A DNA stretch of 64,000 bases from Clostridium paridis (GTDB lineage: Bacteria > Bacillota > Clostridia > Clostridiales > Clostridiaceae): assembly GCF_016765615.1 (NCBI RefSeq), contig NZ_JAESWA010000023.1, forward strand, positions 392,093 through 456,092. The letters run 5' to 3'. Positions 51,766-61,241 of the stretch are shown here, piece after piece (position 1 is the first letter of the stretch; each line of letters begins with the position of its first letter). Under the pieces are notes generated by a model that saw only the letters and a list, made by a program, of their open reading frames with translations, did not search any database and was not told where the DNA came from. The position numbers were made by a program, and so were the translations under genes.

Positions 51766-52992
51766 ATGATGATTAATAGCATTAATGATATGGAAGAAAG
51801 GGAATACTTAACATTGGGGATTAAGGAGAGAAGAATTAATAAACTTATTGCACTTTTTAATGAAAGAGAAGTCCTTACAGTTGAAGAAATTAAAGAAGAG
51901 CTTGAAATAAATGATAGAAGTGTAAAAAGCTATATTGGATTTCTTAGAGAATATGGGATTGAAATTATACCTATGAACAAAAGGTATAAGGCTATAAAAG
52001 AAGAAAAACTAACGGGAAATCTTATAAATAAACAAGAACTTAGAATGATGAAAATTATGCTTACTGTTTCAGAAAACAGTGGATGTTTTGATAGAAAAAG
52101 TTTAGTTGATAATGTAAATAAAAGTTTATTTGATGAGGAAAGCGTTAGCAGAAAAACTATAGAAAGAGCAATAAAGAGCTGTGAAGAGAAAAAATATATT
52201 TACTTAGATGAAAATAATAAATATAGAACATCTATTGTAACAGATAGTTTTTATTTTACTAATGATGAAGATATATTTAAATTTATAGAGCTATGTGAAA
52301 TATATAAAGTAAGCATGCCTTTTTATAAGGAAGTTAATAATTTAAAAAATAAAATAGTGACTCAGTTAGACTATGAAGATCCAAGCTATAACATATACTG
52401 CATTGGTAGAAAGTATAGTGAGGAAGCTATTTCGAAAGATATAATTAGGCAGTTTGAAAGCTTGAATTATAGGAAGAAGGCCATAACAATTTCATATAAT
52501 TCAAAAATAGGTGAGCTTACTGAAAGTATTCAAGTTGTTACTTTTTTATATAATTGGGAAAAAGATAAGAGCTATGTTATAGGAATGGTAAAAGATAAGC
52601 TCTATTTTATTGATGTTAAAACCATAATATCAATTGTTCCTTCTGATTTAGAAAATGAATTTTTTAATCATAAGGAAACCTTAGACAAACTCGATTTAAT
52701 GTTTGGAGCATCATTAGATGAGTTTTATGAAGTAAAGGTTGAATTTGTAAATACTTTTAACATAAAGGAAAAAGTAACAAGACTACATAAACATAGAAAA
52801 AGTAGCAAGCTAATTAAAGATGGAGACAAGCTTATATATAGTGATAAATTATATGGCATATATGACTTCGCTAGATATCTTAGAAGTTTTGGTTCATATT
52901 GTAAAGTTCTAGAACCAGTAGAGCTTAAAGATATTATGAGGAAAACTTATGAGAAAATACTTTTAAATTATGGGGAGATTAAAAATGAATAA
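51766..52992 (+). CDS. WYL-domain transcriptional regulator 1
   Basis: About 408 residues. The N terminus has an HTH11-like winged helix (INKLIALFNEREVLTVEEI and DRSVKSYIGFLREY). A second helical segment follows (about 90-140), then a WYL domain (about 225-300; core VVTFLYNWEKDKSYVIGMV) and a WCX tail ending LRSFGSYCKVLEP. WYL domains bind nucleotide or nucleic-acid ligands and often control defence or DNA-damage genes. The first ATG codons (51766, 51769) lie only 8-13 bases after a -10 box, without a ribosome binding site, so a leaderless mRNA or a later start is possible. It overlaps the next gene by 8 bases. Confidence 0.85.
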   Translation: MMINSINDMEEREYLTLGIKERRINKLIALFNEREVLTVEEIKEELEINDRSVKSYIGFLREYGIEIIPMNKRYKAIKEEKLTGNLINKQELRMMKIMLTVSENSGCFDRKSLVDNVNKSLFDEESVSRKTIERAIKSCEEKKYIYLDENNKYRTSIVTDSFYFTNDEDIFKFIELCEIYKVSMPFYKEVNNLKNKIVTQLDYEDPSYNIYCIGRKYSEEAISKDIIRQFESLNYRKKAITISYNSKIGELTESIQVVTFLYNWEKDKSYVIGMVKDKLYFIDVKTIISIVPSDLENEFFNHKETLDKLDLMFGASLDEFYEVKVEFVNTFNIKEKVTRLHKHRKSSKLIKDGDKLIYSDKLYGIYDFARYLRSFGSYCKVLEPVELKDIMRKTYEKILLNYGEIKNE

Positions 52993-53926
52993 TGTAATGA
53001 ATGATATATTAAAGCTTCTAACCATAATTGCTAATAGTGAAGAGGGTGCTAGTATAAGAGAGCTCCATGAAAAGACTAAAATGCCTCTAGAAGTTATAAA
53101 AGATAACTTAGAAAATCTTTGGTATAATGCAGAGTTATATTTAATTGACATAGCACCTGAAGATGAGGAAGAATATGAAGCTCAATTAGATAATTATGAG
53201 GATTTAAAATGGACTATTGAAAACTTCTCTGAGGATACTAAAGTTCTAAATCTTAATTATTTTGAAAAATATCTATATAAGAGCATTCTAACTAAGAGTG
53301 AAAAAAGAGATGGAGATTTTTTAGGCATTATAAACAAATCTACTTATGATATAGAAGATTATAAATACAAGCTATTTCAAATCAGTATTGCTGCTGAAAA
53401 TAAAAGAGCATTGAGTGCAAAATATAAAACTAGAAATAATAAGGTTGAAGAATTTGTTATAGAGCCATTAGGTATCGTTTTTTATGAATTTGAAAATCTG
53501 TTTTATGTAGTAGGGCAGTACAATAATACAATTGTAAATTATAGAATAGATAGAATTCTTAGTATTAAAGAAACAAAAAATAATTTTGTGCCATTAGAAG
53601 ATTTTGATTTAGAACAATATTTAGCTAATATATGGGGTATGGAACAAGGGGAATCTATAAAGGTTAAAATCAAATTTATGAAAGAAGCAAATGTAATCTA
53701 TAGAGTTAAAAGAGACTTAGAATATAGGATTAATAAGAAGCTTACTGAGTATGATGGTTATTTTATTTATGAAGATATTATAATAGGGGTAAATAGTTTT
53801 AAAAGCTGGCTTAGATCTTTTGGTAGTTCAGTTATAGTACTAGAACCAAAAGAACTTAGAGAAGAGATGATAGAGTCAGCAAGACGAAGTTTTGAATATT
53901 ATGCAGGGGGAATGACAAATGAATAG
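52985..53926 (+). CDS. WYL-domain transcriptional regulator 2
   Basis: A 313-residue protein: a short N-terminal winged helix (NDILKLLTIIANSEEGASI), an acidic insert (about 50-80, DIAPEDEEEYE), the WYL core (about 155-205, KYKTRNNKVEEFVIEPLGIV then FYVVGQYNN) and a WCX tail (LRSFGSSVIVLEP) like that of its neighbour. The shared tail but different N termini suggest an old pair that may form a heterodimer. GGGGAG precedes ATG 52985; the stop overlaps the kinase start (ATGAATAG). Confidence 0.85.
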   Translation: MNNVMNDILKLLTIIANSEEGASIRELHEKTKMPLEVIKDNLENLWYNAELYLIDIAPEDEEEYEAQLDNYEDLKWTIENFSEDTKVLNLNYFEKYLYKSILTKSEKRDGDFLGIINKSTYDIEDYKYKLFQISIAAENKRALSAKYKTRNNKVEEFVIEPLGIVFYEFENLFYVVGQYNNTIVNYRIDRILSIKETKNNFVPLEDFDLEQYLANIWGMEQGESIKVKIKFMKEANVIYRVKRDLEYRINKKLTEYDGYFIYEDIIIGVNSFKSWLRSFGSSVIVLEPKELREEMIESARRSFEYYAGGMTNE

Positions 53927-55814
53927 AAGTAATAAGGGACCAACTACCAAAGAAATTAAAGCACAATCTTTAGAAAGATACAACAATAAGCATGAAGTAA
54001 CAAGAAAGTGGATATCGCTTAATAAAAAGTTAAATCCAAATAGAGATAATAGGGCTTATAATGGATTAATTATTGAAGCTATAAGCATTATGGAATATGT
54101 TATTGAAAATATATTAAAAGATGAATTGGAACAAAATAATTTTCCAGGAAATGTCCGAAAGCTTAAAGAAAAAGGTTATAAAATTGAGCAAAATGAAGAG
54201 TATAAATTGGGAAGAATAAAGTGGTATAGAAATATGGGAGCTCATAATACTGAAACCTCCCTGCAAGAAGTTATAAATTATGAGGCAGCTAAAGACGTAT
54301 ATTGGGGAATAGGAACATTATTAAGTAAACTTGGAATGCTAGAAAAAGATGATATTGAACCTTCTTCAGAAAAATTACATGCAAATGTAGGGGAAGTAAT
54401 TGGTGAGACATGCCTTCTTCAAGAATTTGTTGGAGGAGGGGGAAGTTGTAGAGTGTTCAAAGCTCATCATCAACGTCTTGATTTAACTGTTGCAGTTAAA
54501 GAAATAAAACATGAAATTATTGATAGGCTAGATGTGGCAAATGAGAAGAACATGCTACTATCCTTAAGACATATAGGCATACCAAGAATATATGACATCA
54601 TCCAAGATAATCATACATACTACTTAGTTATGGATTACATTGAAGGAAAAACCTTAGAAGAAAATATTAAAGAAATGGGACCAATGAATGAATCTCAGGT
54701 TATAAAAGTAGGAATAGAGCTTTGTGAAATTATTAAATACCTACATAACTTCAAGGGTGGAATAATATATAAAGATTTAAAGCCAAGTAACATAATGATA
54801 GATTATGAAAGAAATATTCATTTAATTGATTTTGGAATTTCAGAAAGAGCTGAGAATAATAAAGAAGATAAAAAAATATATGCAGCATCTCCTCATTATG
54901 CTTCTCCAGAGCAATTAAGAGGAGAAACTTGCGATAGGACAAGCGATATTTACTCATTAGGTGCAACTCTTTATTATATAACTGAAGGTATGAATCCAGA
55001 TTCAAATGGAGAACTAAGATTCAAAAGAAGCACTAATGAAGTTCTAGTAAATATTATTGAAAAAGCTATGGATTATAAAAAAGAAAATAGATATAGTTCT
55101 GTAGATGAATTAATTAGAGTTTTAGAGGAATACAAAAGCAACTTAAATAAGAATCAAGCAAGAAATAATACAGTTAAAGTAGAAACAAATCAGAAGATTA
55201 ATAAAAAGGCTCCAATATCAAAAAACAAATTAATAATTCCAGTTGTAGCAGTAGTAGTGGTTATAGCACTAGCTATAGGAGGAACACTAATTTATAATTT
55301 AGGTAAGAAGAATGATAGCATAAACACTAACACAAGTACTAAGCAGGACACACCTACAACAAGTACTAATAATAATCAAGATTCTAATACAAATAGTGAT
55401 ACAACTTCAAAGCAAACTCAAACACCAGCTAATACAAACACAAACAGCGAAGCAACAGTTGGAACACAAACAACAGCTTTTGATGGTAAAGCTGTGCTAA
55501 CAGTTAATTCATATAATGTTGATGGTAATAATCTTATAGTAAAGGGAACAATACAGAATAATTATGGTAAAGATTTCGATATTTCCTTATATGACATTTA
55601 TGTAATGGGAGATGATGGCACAAAGTTCCCACTAGATATGCAGACAATGCTATCAAGTGGTGTTAATGGATATAAGATAGTTTCAGGAGAAAAGGCTGAA
55701 TTTAAGTGCTATTTTAGTAACTATAAAGCAGCTAACTCATTAACATTTAAAATATCTAAGATCTTTTGCTTTGGAGGACCAAACAATGAGTCCTTTACTC
55801 TAAAAATTAAATAA
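53919..55814 (+). CDS. HEPN-like / Ser-Thr kinase / transmembrane receptor protein
   Basis: A 631-residue protein. Residues 40-140 look like a HEPN/DUF4145 helical domain with RNMGAH (R104-H109, the RNxxxH motif). The protein kinase domain spans about 160-410: glycine loop GGGGSCRV (172-179), K194 (VAVK), catalytic D286 in YKDLKPSN (the usual HRD reads YKD), D304 in DFG and an APE-like SPEQL. A transmembrane helix lies at about 437-462, then a Thr/Asn/Ser-rich stalk (about 467-520) and an outer beta domain (about 521-631) of DUF4352/SLAP-like character. It would link an outside signal to a cytoplasmic kinase. Its start overlaps WYL 2. Confidence 0.85.
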   Translation: MNRSNKGPTTKEIKAQSLERYNNKHEVTRKWISLNKKLNPNRDNRAYNGLIIEAISIMEYVIENILKDELEQNNFPGNVRKLKEKGYKIEQNEEYKLGRIKWYRNMGAHNTETSLQEVINYEAAKDVYWGIGTLLSKLGMLEKDDIEPSSEKLHANVGEVIGETCLLQEFVGGGGSCRVFKAHHQRLDLTVAVKEIKHEIIDRLDVANEKNMLLSLRHIGIPRIYDIIQDNHTYYLVMDYIEGKTLEENIKEMGPMNESQVIKVGIELCEIIKYLHNFKGGIIYKDLKPSNIMIDYERNIHLIDFGISERAENNKEDKKIYAASPHYASPEQLRGETCDRTSDIYSLGATLYYITEGMNPDSNGELRFKRSTNEVLVNIIEKAMDYKKENRYSSVDELIRVLEEYKSNLNKNQARNNTVKVETNQKINKKAPISKNKLIIPVVAVVVVIALAIGGTLIYNLGKKNDSINTNTSTKQDTPTTSTNNNQDSNTNSDTTSKQTQTPANTNTNSEATVGTQTTAFDGKAVLTVNSYNVDGNNLIVKGTIQNNYGKDFDISLYDIYVMGDDGTKFPLDMQTMLSSGVNGYKIVSGEKAEFKCYFSNYKAANSLTFKISKIFCFGGPNNESFTLKIK

Positions 55815-55825
55815 ATTTGAAATTA

Positions 55826-55859
55826 AAAACTCTGTCTAGAAAATAGACAGAGTTTTTTT
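55826..55859 (+). terminator. Intrinsic terminator after the kinase gene
   Basis: AAAACTCTGTCTA-GAAAA-TAGACAGAGTTTT, followed by TTTA. Confidence 0.92.
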
Positions 55860-55946
55860 ATTTTATCAGAATAGCAGAAGTGCAAATTTTTGTCCAAGAG
55901 GGTATTTATAATAAAACCATAGTAAAGATTGAAGGAGAGATGTAAT

Positions 55947-56216
55947 ATGTTTAAAAAGTTTTTTGATATGATAGGTTCTTTGATGGATGGTGATTCAAGT
56001 GGATATGAAGGGCAAGATCAATTGCTTCAAGATCATATGGATTGGATGCAGCAAGAAGAACAGAGGAGGTTTATGGAACAAATGGATGAAGATATGAGGA
56101 TGCAAAATGAACAACTAATGAATGATATGCAGGAACACATGAACATGCAGGAGCAGTTTAATAATGACATGTTTCAGAATGATTTTGATAATTTTATGAA
56201 TGACAGCATGTTTTAA
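55947..56216 (+). CDS. Methionine-rich acidic small protein
   Basis: An 89-residue protein with 16 Met (18 percent), many Gln, Asp, Glu and Asn, and no Ala, Cys, Pro, Thr or Val. The first residues (MFKKFFDMIGSLMDG) are an amphipathic helix, and the rest is a continuous hydrophilic helix, possibly a coiled coil. It has a good ribosome binding site (GAAGGAGAG). Such a Met-rich composition suggests a metal-binding (copper/silver) or methionine-oxidation-sensing role, or a spore or scaffold protein. No homologue was recognised. Confidence 0.7.
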   Translation: MFKKFFDMIGSLMDGDSSGYEGQDQLLQDHMDWMQQEEQRRFMEQMDEDMRMQNEQLMNDMQEHMNMQEQFNNDMFQNDFDNFMNDSMF

Positions 56217-56246
56217 GAGGGGCATAACAATTTGAGGTGATGGAAT

Positions 56247-56522
56247 TTGAAATATAAGTATATAAAGAAAGTATCCAAGCTGCTATATAAGTATGATTTG
56301 ATGGATTTAGTGGAGCTAACAGGTCTAGAGGATGAATATGACCTGGAGGCAGAACTTATTCTTAAAAAATGCAGAATAGATTCTATTTATAACGCAGAAA
56401 GAGATATAGAAAAGATATTTAAAGATTGCTTCTTTAGTAGCACAAAGCTTGATGAAGAGAAGCTTGAGGCATTAAGTATTGAAGTAATTAAAACTATAAA
56501 AGAAATAAACAAAAATAAATAA
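56247..56522 (+). CDS. Small hypothetical helical protein
   Basis: A 91-residue protein with a TTG start after GAGGTGATGG. It is charged and helical (KKVSKLLYKYDLMDLVELTG, then EDEYDLEAELILKKC) and resembles the small DUF1871-like or IDEAL-type helical proteins of Firmicutes, but no family can be assigned. It lies 30 bases after the Met-rich gene and 19 before the lipoprotein, so the three probably share a transcript. Confidence 0.65.
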   Translation: MKYKYIKKVSKLLYKYDLMDLVELTGLEDEYDLEAELILKKCRIDSIYNAERDIEKIFKDCFFSSTKLDEEKLEALSIEVIKTIKEINKNK

Positions 56523-56541
56523 ATTTATGGAGGAATGTAAA

Positions 56542-57150
56542 ATGAAAAAAGGAATAATGTTAATTTTAATGATAGGTGCAATAATGATTTCTATGGTAGG
56601 ATGTAGCTCAGCTAAAACCAATGCTACAAAAAATGGTACAAAGGAAGCGGCTACAAATGTTGATAGTACTAAAGATACAAAAGATGGGGTGATAACAGAT
56701 GTAGCACCAAAAGAAGGCACTGAACCAAAAACACCAGAAACACCTGCAAAAAGTCCTGAACAAAAACCAAGCACTGAAACCCAAGCAAATCCTAAAGCTA
56801 GCACACCTACAGCAGCATCTCAATTTGTAAATGGTGCAATGGTTACTGCGGTAGATAACGTTCAGATAAGTCCTAAGAACGTATATTACAAAGATTCCAA
56901 ACTATATATGGATGCTTATGTTTATAATGGGTTTAGCCATAACGTATTTGACGTTAGAAATATAAATATTAAGCTATCAAACCATAGTGGAGTAATTGCC
57001 CAAGCAAAATTTGATGGCATGGGAAATACAAATATAGGTGCTAATAGCCCTGTTATATGGACCTTTGTGTTTGAGAATGATGCTATTAAAATGCAAAATG
57101 CAGATTTAGGGACTTTAAATACAGTATACAGCTGTGATTACTCCTTTTAG
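56542..57150 (+). CDS. SLAP-like-domain lipoprotein
   Basis: A 202-residue lipoprotein: signal peptide with lipobox SMVGC (Cys about 20), a Thr/Pro/Lys-rich linker (about 25-95), and a C-terminal beta domain (about 100-202; NVQISPKNVYYKDSKLYMDA, then YNGFSHNVFDVRNI and PVIWTFVFEND) that matches the SLAP domain of Firmicute cell-surface proteins. A similar outer domain ends the kinase upstream, so both may act at the cell wall. ATG 56542 follows GGAGGAATG. Confidence 0.78.
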   Translation: MKKGIMLILMIGAIMISMVGCSSAKTNATKNGTKEAATNVDSTKDTKDGVITDVAPKEGTEPKTPETPAKSPEQKPSTETQANPKASTPTAASQFVNGAMVTAVDNVQISPKNVYYKDSKLYMDAYVYNGFSHNVFDVRNINIKLSNHSGVIAQAKFDGMGNTNIGANSPVIWTFVFENDAIKMQNADLGTLNTVYSCDYSF

Positions 57151-57169
57151 TTAGGTAATTAAAAAAGTA

Positions 57170-57203
57170 AGGCCTCTTAAGAGATTATATTTAAGAGGCT
57201 TTA
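57170..57203 (+). terminator. Intrinsic terminator, possibly bidirectional
   Basis: GCCTCTTAA and TTAAGAGGC form a 9-bp stem with a 10-base loop, between converging genes. T-runs are short on the plus side (TTTA) and better on the minus side (TACTTTTTTA). Confidence 0.7.
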
Positions 57204-57209
57204 GAAAAA

Positions 57210-57698
57210 TTATTTTAATACAGTAAACAAAATATAAAGCTGAGTAGGCACTCCTTTATGAGTTATAACTCTGCTGCTTATAACTCTCTTATTTGGGTTT
57301 CGTTTAATCCAGTCATTAAGGGCTGCATCTGCATTCCAAGCATTTAAAAGTGAGAACAATGCACCAAAAGTTCTAGCACCAGTAGGACTTATCATTTCCA
57401 TTTGAAATACATATGGAACAGGATTCTCCAGTATTTCACAAGTAAAAGTTATACCTCTAACTTGCCCTGGAGCCATATTGAAATTCCAAAATACCTTTCC
57501 AAAGTGATGGGATTTTAAAAACTCATTTGCAGAAAATAAATCTGCCTCATTGAAATTACCAATGAGCTTTCCACCAATAGTTTGAGATATGGTTTCTTTA
57601 ATAGAATTTTGAGGTCTAGAGGCTCCTAACTTAGCCCCACAGTTTGAACAAAAGTTTGAATTACCATTTACCTTACTACCACACATTTTACAAAACAT
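57210..57698 (-). CDS. Zinc-ribbon protein of unknown function
   Basis: A 162-residue protein opening with a zinc ribbon (CKMCGSKVNGNSNFCSNCG; CxxC-x11-CxxC). The C-terminal 100 residues are a beta-rich domain without a recognised family (MAPGQVRGITFTCEILENP and GARTFGALFSLLNAW). Such zinc-ribbon fusions are common in Firmicutes as single genes and may bind RNA, membranes or partner proteins. The ribosome binding site is AAGGGGGAA. Confidence 0.75.
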   Translation of the reverse strand: MFCKMCGSKVNGNSNFCSNCGAKLGASRPQNSIKETISQTIGGKLIGNFNEADLFSANEFLKSHHFGKVFWNFNMAPGQVRGITFTCEILENPVPYVFQMEMISPTGARTFGALFSLLNAWNADAALNDWIKRNPNKRVISSRVITHKGVPTQLYILFTVLK

Positions 57699-57845
57699 TT
57701 AATTTTCCCCCTTTTGTAGTCGCGAGTTATTTTGAGAATACAATTAACTTATCGTTTGTTTATACTATTTTATTAACACATCTTGCCAATGAATGTTGAT
57801 AAAATTAAATGTAATTAATGAGAAGCTTAATTAATCAAACAAAAG

Positions 57846-57879
57846 AAAGCACTATTCTCAAGTTTGAGAATAGCACTTT
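57846..57879 (-). terminator. Intrinsic terminator of the sialidase-fold gene
   Basis: CTATTCTCAA and TTGAGAATAG form a 10-bp stem with flanking AAAG...CTTT, downstream of the minus-strand gene. Confidence 0.75.
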
Positions 57880-57890
57880 CACATTATATT

Positions 57891-59387
57891 TTATCTTCCA
57901 GTTTGAATAAAGAATACATCAGGGTTATTTCCATTATAGATATCGTTACGGTTATCTCCCCATCCATGATATAATGCACATCCAGGTCCTCTAATAATTT
58001 GGTTATAGTCGCCCATATAACAATTAGCTACGCCAGGATCAAAGTTAGGATTAGTGTCTGGAACTAAAGAAAATACTGTGCTAACCATTCCTTCAGCACC
58101 TAAGCCTCTCCTAATATTGAAGGTTCTCATGAATAGTGCAAATCTACCATTTCCAACACCACTTGTTCCGTTAAAACGACTATATTGAATATGAGCTCCT
58201 CTATTATCAGCTATAACTGAAGGCATAAATGCATAAGCAGTATTACCAGTTATTTGTCTTACATTCCATGTGGCACCTTTATCTATGCTATATGCTAGAT
58301 AGATATTAATTGCTGGCTGAGGTAGAGTATTGCCGGTTCCACTATTGAAAACTACATACAAAGTTCCATCTGGTCCTATTGCTGCATGAGGGAATTCATT
58401 TGATCTAATAGTTTTAGTAGGAGTTACTTGAATTGCTGGTCTTCCGCAGCCTAAAATATTATTTGCAGCAATTTTAAGGTTTGAAACAGTTATAGGAGAA
58501 CTGAAAGTTGTTCCACCATCAGTTGATTTAACCATACGGATTGCTCTGTTTACGCCACTTGTAATTTGTTCATAGAATACATAGATAGTGCCGTCTGGGC
58601 CAATTACAGGGAATGAACCAGAGACGTTATTATCTGGAGATATTGTTTTACTAGATATTAAAACAGTTGGAGTTACTCCAACTACCCATTTAGAAAATCT
58701 AATAGCTGTGCCATTATTAGAAAAATCTGTCCAAGTAAGGTATATGGCTTCAGCAAATTTACCTCTTGATGGGTCAGGTCCTACTGCCATCCATTCCTTA
58801 TCTTCAAAGTTAGTTGGTAAAGTACCTTCTCCAGCTACAAAAGGAGTGTTCATAGTTATTCTTTTAGTTTGGGGATTAACTACTCCAGTTGAAATTAAGA
58901 TAACCCCAGCATCAGTATTTGGTGATCCACCAAGCTCTGCGTAGTAGAATATTCCATGAGAATCTACTGCTATTACTGGGTCTCCACCATTTTGCCAATT
59001 AGGATTTTGAGGAAGGTTACCACCGTCAGTCCAGTTAATACCACAATCACTAGAGAATGCAAAACCTGAAAAGTTATTAGGAATATTAGAATCATTGAAA
59101 CCAAATAGAATAAAGTTTCTAAATCTTGCAAGACTTGTCTCACTTTGAGTTACACGAGGTTTTCTGTTTATATCTTCATTTGTGCTATTAACTTGTCTTT
59201 CCCCTGGAGCACCACAAGGTTCATGTTCACAACCACATTTATGAAAAGGATATGGTGGTTCATGAAAAATAATTAGTTCAGGTGAAGGATCATTAGTAGC
59301 TGAAGAATTAAGAAGTCGAATAAACCCACTTGAAGGGAAAATAGTATAAGGATCTTCTGGTAAATTAATATTATTTAAATCACTCAT
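57891..59387 (-). CDS. Sialidase-fold (BNR/Asp-box) protein without signal peptide
   Basis: A 498-residue protein with Asp-box repeats of the six-bladed propeller family: SSDCGINWTDG (about 130), STDGGTTFSS (about 285) and SIDKGATWNV (about 365). The sialidase arginine triad was not clearly located, so hydrolase activity is uncertain. There is no signal peptide. Residues 45-65 carry HKCGCEHEPCG, a cysteine/histidine cluster that could bind metal or crosslink, as seen in spore-surface proteins. A spore coat/exosporium or cytoplasmic role is more likely than secretion. GGAGGT precedes the ATG. Confidence 0.75.
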   Translation of the reverse strand: MSDLNNINLPEDPYTIFPSSGFIRLLNSSATNDPSPELIIFHEPPYPFHKCGCEHEPCGAPGERQVNSTNEDINRKPRVTQSETSLARFRNFILFGFNDSNIPNNFSGFAFSSDCGINWTDGGNLPQNPNWQNGGDPVIAVDSHGIFYYAELGGSPNTDAGVILISTGVVNPQTKRITMNTPFVAGEGTLPTNFEDKEWMAVGPDPSRGKFAEAIYLTWTDFSNNGTAIRFSKWVVGVTPTVLISSKTISPDNNVSGSFPVIGPDGTIYVFYEQITSGVNRAIRMVKSTDGGTTFSSPITVSNLKIAANNILGCGRPAIQVTPTKTIRSNEFPHAAIGPDGTLYVVFNSGTGNTLPQPAINIYLAYSIDKGATWNVRQITGNTAYAFMPSVIADNRGAHIQYSRFNGTSGVGNGRFALFMRTFNIRRGLGAEGMVSTVFSLVPDTNPNFDPGVANCYMGDYNQIIRGPGCALYHGWGDNRNDIYNGNNPDVFFIQTGR

Positions 59388-59520
59388 CTTAATACCTCCG
59401 TATATTATTTTTTTATCATTTGTAACGCTTATAATTATTTATATGTAAATAGGCATCAGCTTTCCACGCAGTTATTGGGAGTGATTACATAATTTAGGAT
59501 AAGTTATATAATTTTAGTCT

Positions 59521-59565
59521 AAAAAAAGCACATAGCATAATTATTTAAAATTAAGCTATGTGCTT
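59521..59565 (-). terminator. Intrinsic terminator of metY
   Basis: On the minus strand AAGCACATAGC pairs with GCTATGTGCTT over 11 bp, with an 18-base loop, followed by TTTTT. Confidence 0.88.
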
Positions 59566-59609
59566 CTTTATATTGAATGAAAATGCGTTAACATATTTGT
59601 GAAATTATA

Positions 59610-60893
<1,284 letters not shown>

Positions 60894-60954
60894 TTATAGC
60901 CCCCTCATTTTAAATTCATATATTTCATATATGTTTAATAGGTATTATGATAAA

Positions 60955-60983
60955 ATTTTACAACTGTAGAAATTTATTGTCAA
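60955..60983 (-). promoter_or_regulatory. Promoter of metY
   Basis: On the minus strand TTGACA (60983-60978), 17-base spacer, TAAAAT (60960-60955). The transcript leader is about 60 bases. Confidence 0.78.
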
Positions 60984-61029
60984 TAGAGATGAGAAATATT
61001 GTATAAATTATTTAAAAGATAAACTGAAA

Positions 61030-61059
61030 TTGACATTTTCAGATTAATCAGTATATTAT
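61030..61059 (+). promoter_or_regulatory. Promoter of the CD3324-family gene
   Basis: TTGACA (61030-61035) with TATTAT (61054-61059) at 18 bases or TATATT (61052-61057) at 16. The leader to the ATG is about 175 bases and is structured. Confidence 0.65.
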
Positions 61060-61086
61060 AATATTAAAAAAGGAAGTGAATATACG

Positions 61087-61125
61087 ATGTATTTAACAAT
61101 AGTAGTAAGCTCCATGCAAAGATAA
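61087..61125 (+). CDS. Putative 12-residue leader peptide
   Basis: ATG TAT TTA... to TAA encodes MYLTIVVSSMQR. AGGAAGTG lies 8 bases before the ATG, an ordinary ribosome binding site. The last codons (61109-61121) form the 5' arm of one of two competing hairpins in the leader. Position, size and structure are what one expects of a regulatory leader peptide; expression is inferred. Confidence 0.5.
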   Translation: MYLTIVVSSMQR

Positions 61126-61200
61126 CAAAATGTGAAAAACTTTTGCTTGGAGCCAATATAAAAAAATATTGAGTTTTTCATGTTTTAATGAATCTTTGCA
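61109..61200 (+). promoter_or_regulatory. Two mutually exclusive hairpins in the CD3324 leader
   Basis: Hairpin A: GCTCCATGCAAAG (61109-61121) with TTTTGCTTGGAGC (61141-61153). Hairpin B: TGCAAAGAT...GAAAAACT (61115-61141) with AGTTTTTC...ATCTTTGCA (61172-61200), with internal gaps. The two share TGCAAAG and cannot form together. Confidence 0.6.
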
Positions 61201-61241
61201 TCTTCATTTAATTATTAAATGTTGATAGGGGCGAAGAAATT

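Noticed and set aside
58588-58944. 118-codon open frame on the plus strand inside the sialidase-fold gene
   Set aside because: It is an antisense shadow with no ribosome binding site; the minus-strand frame has clear Asp boxes.
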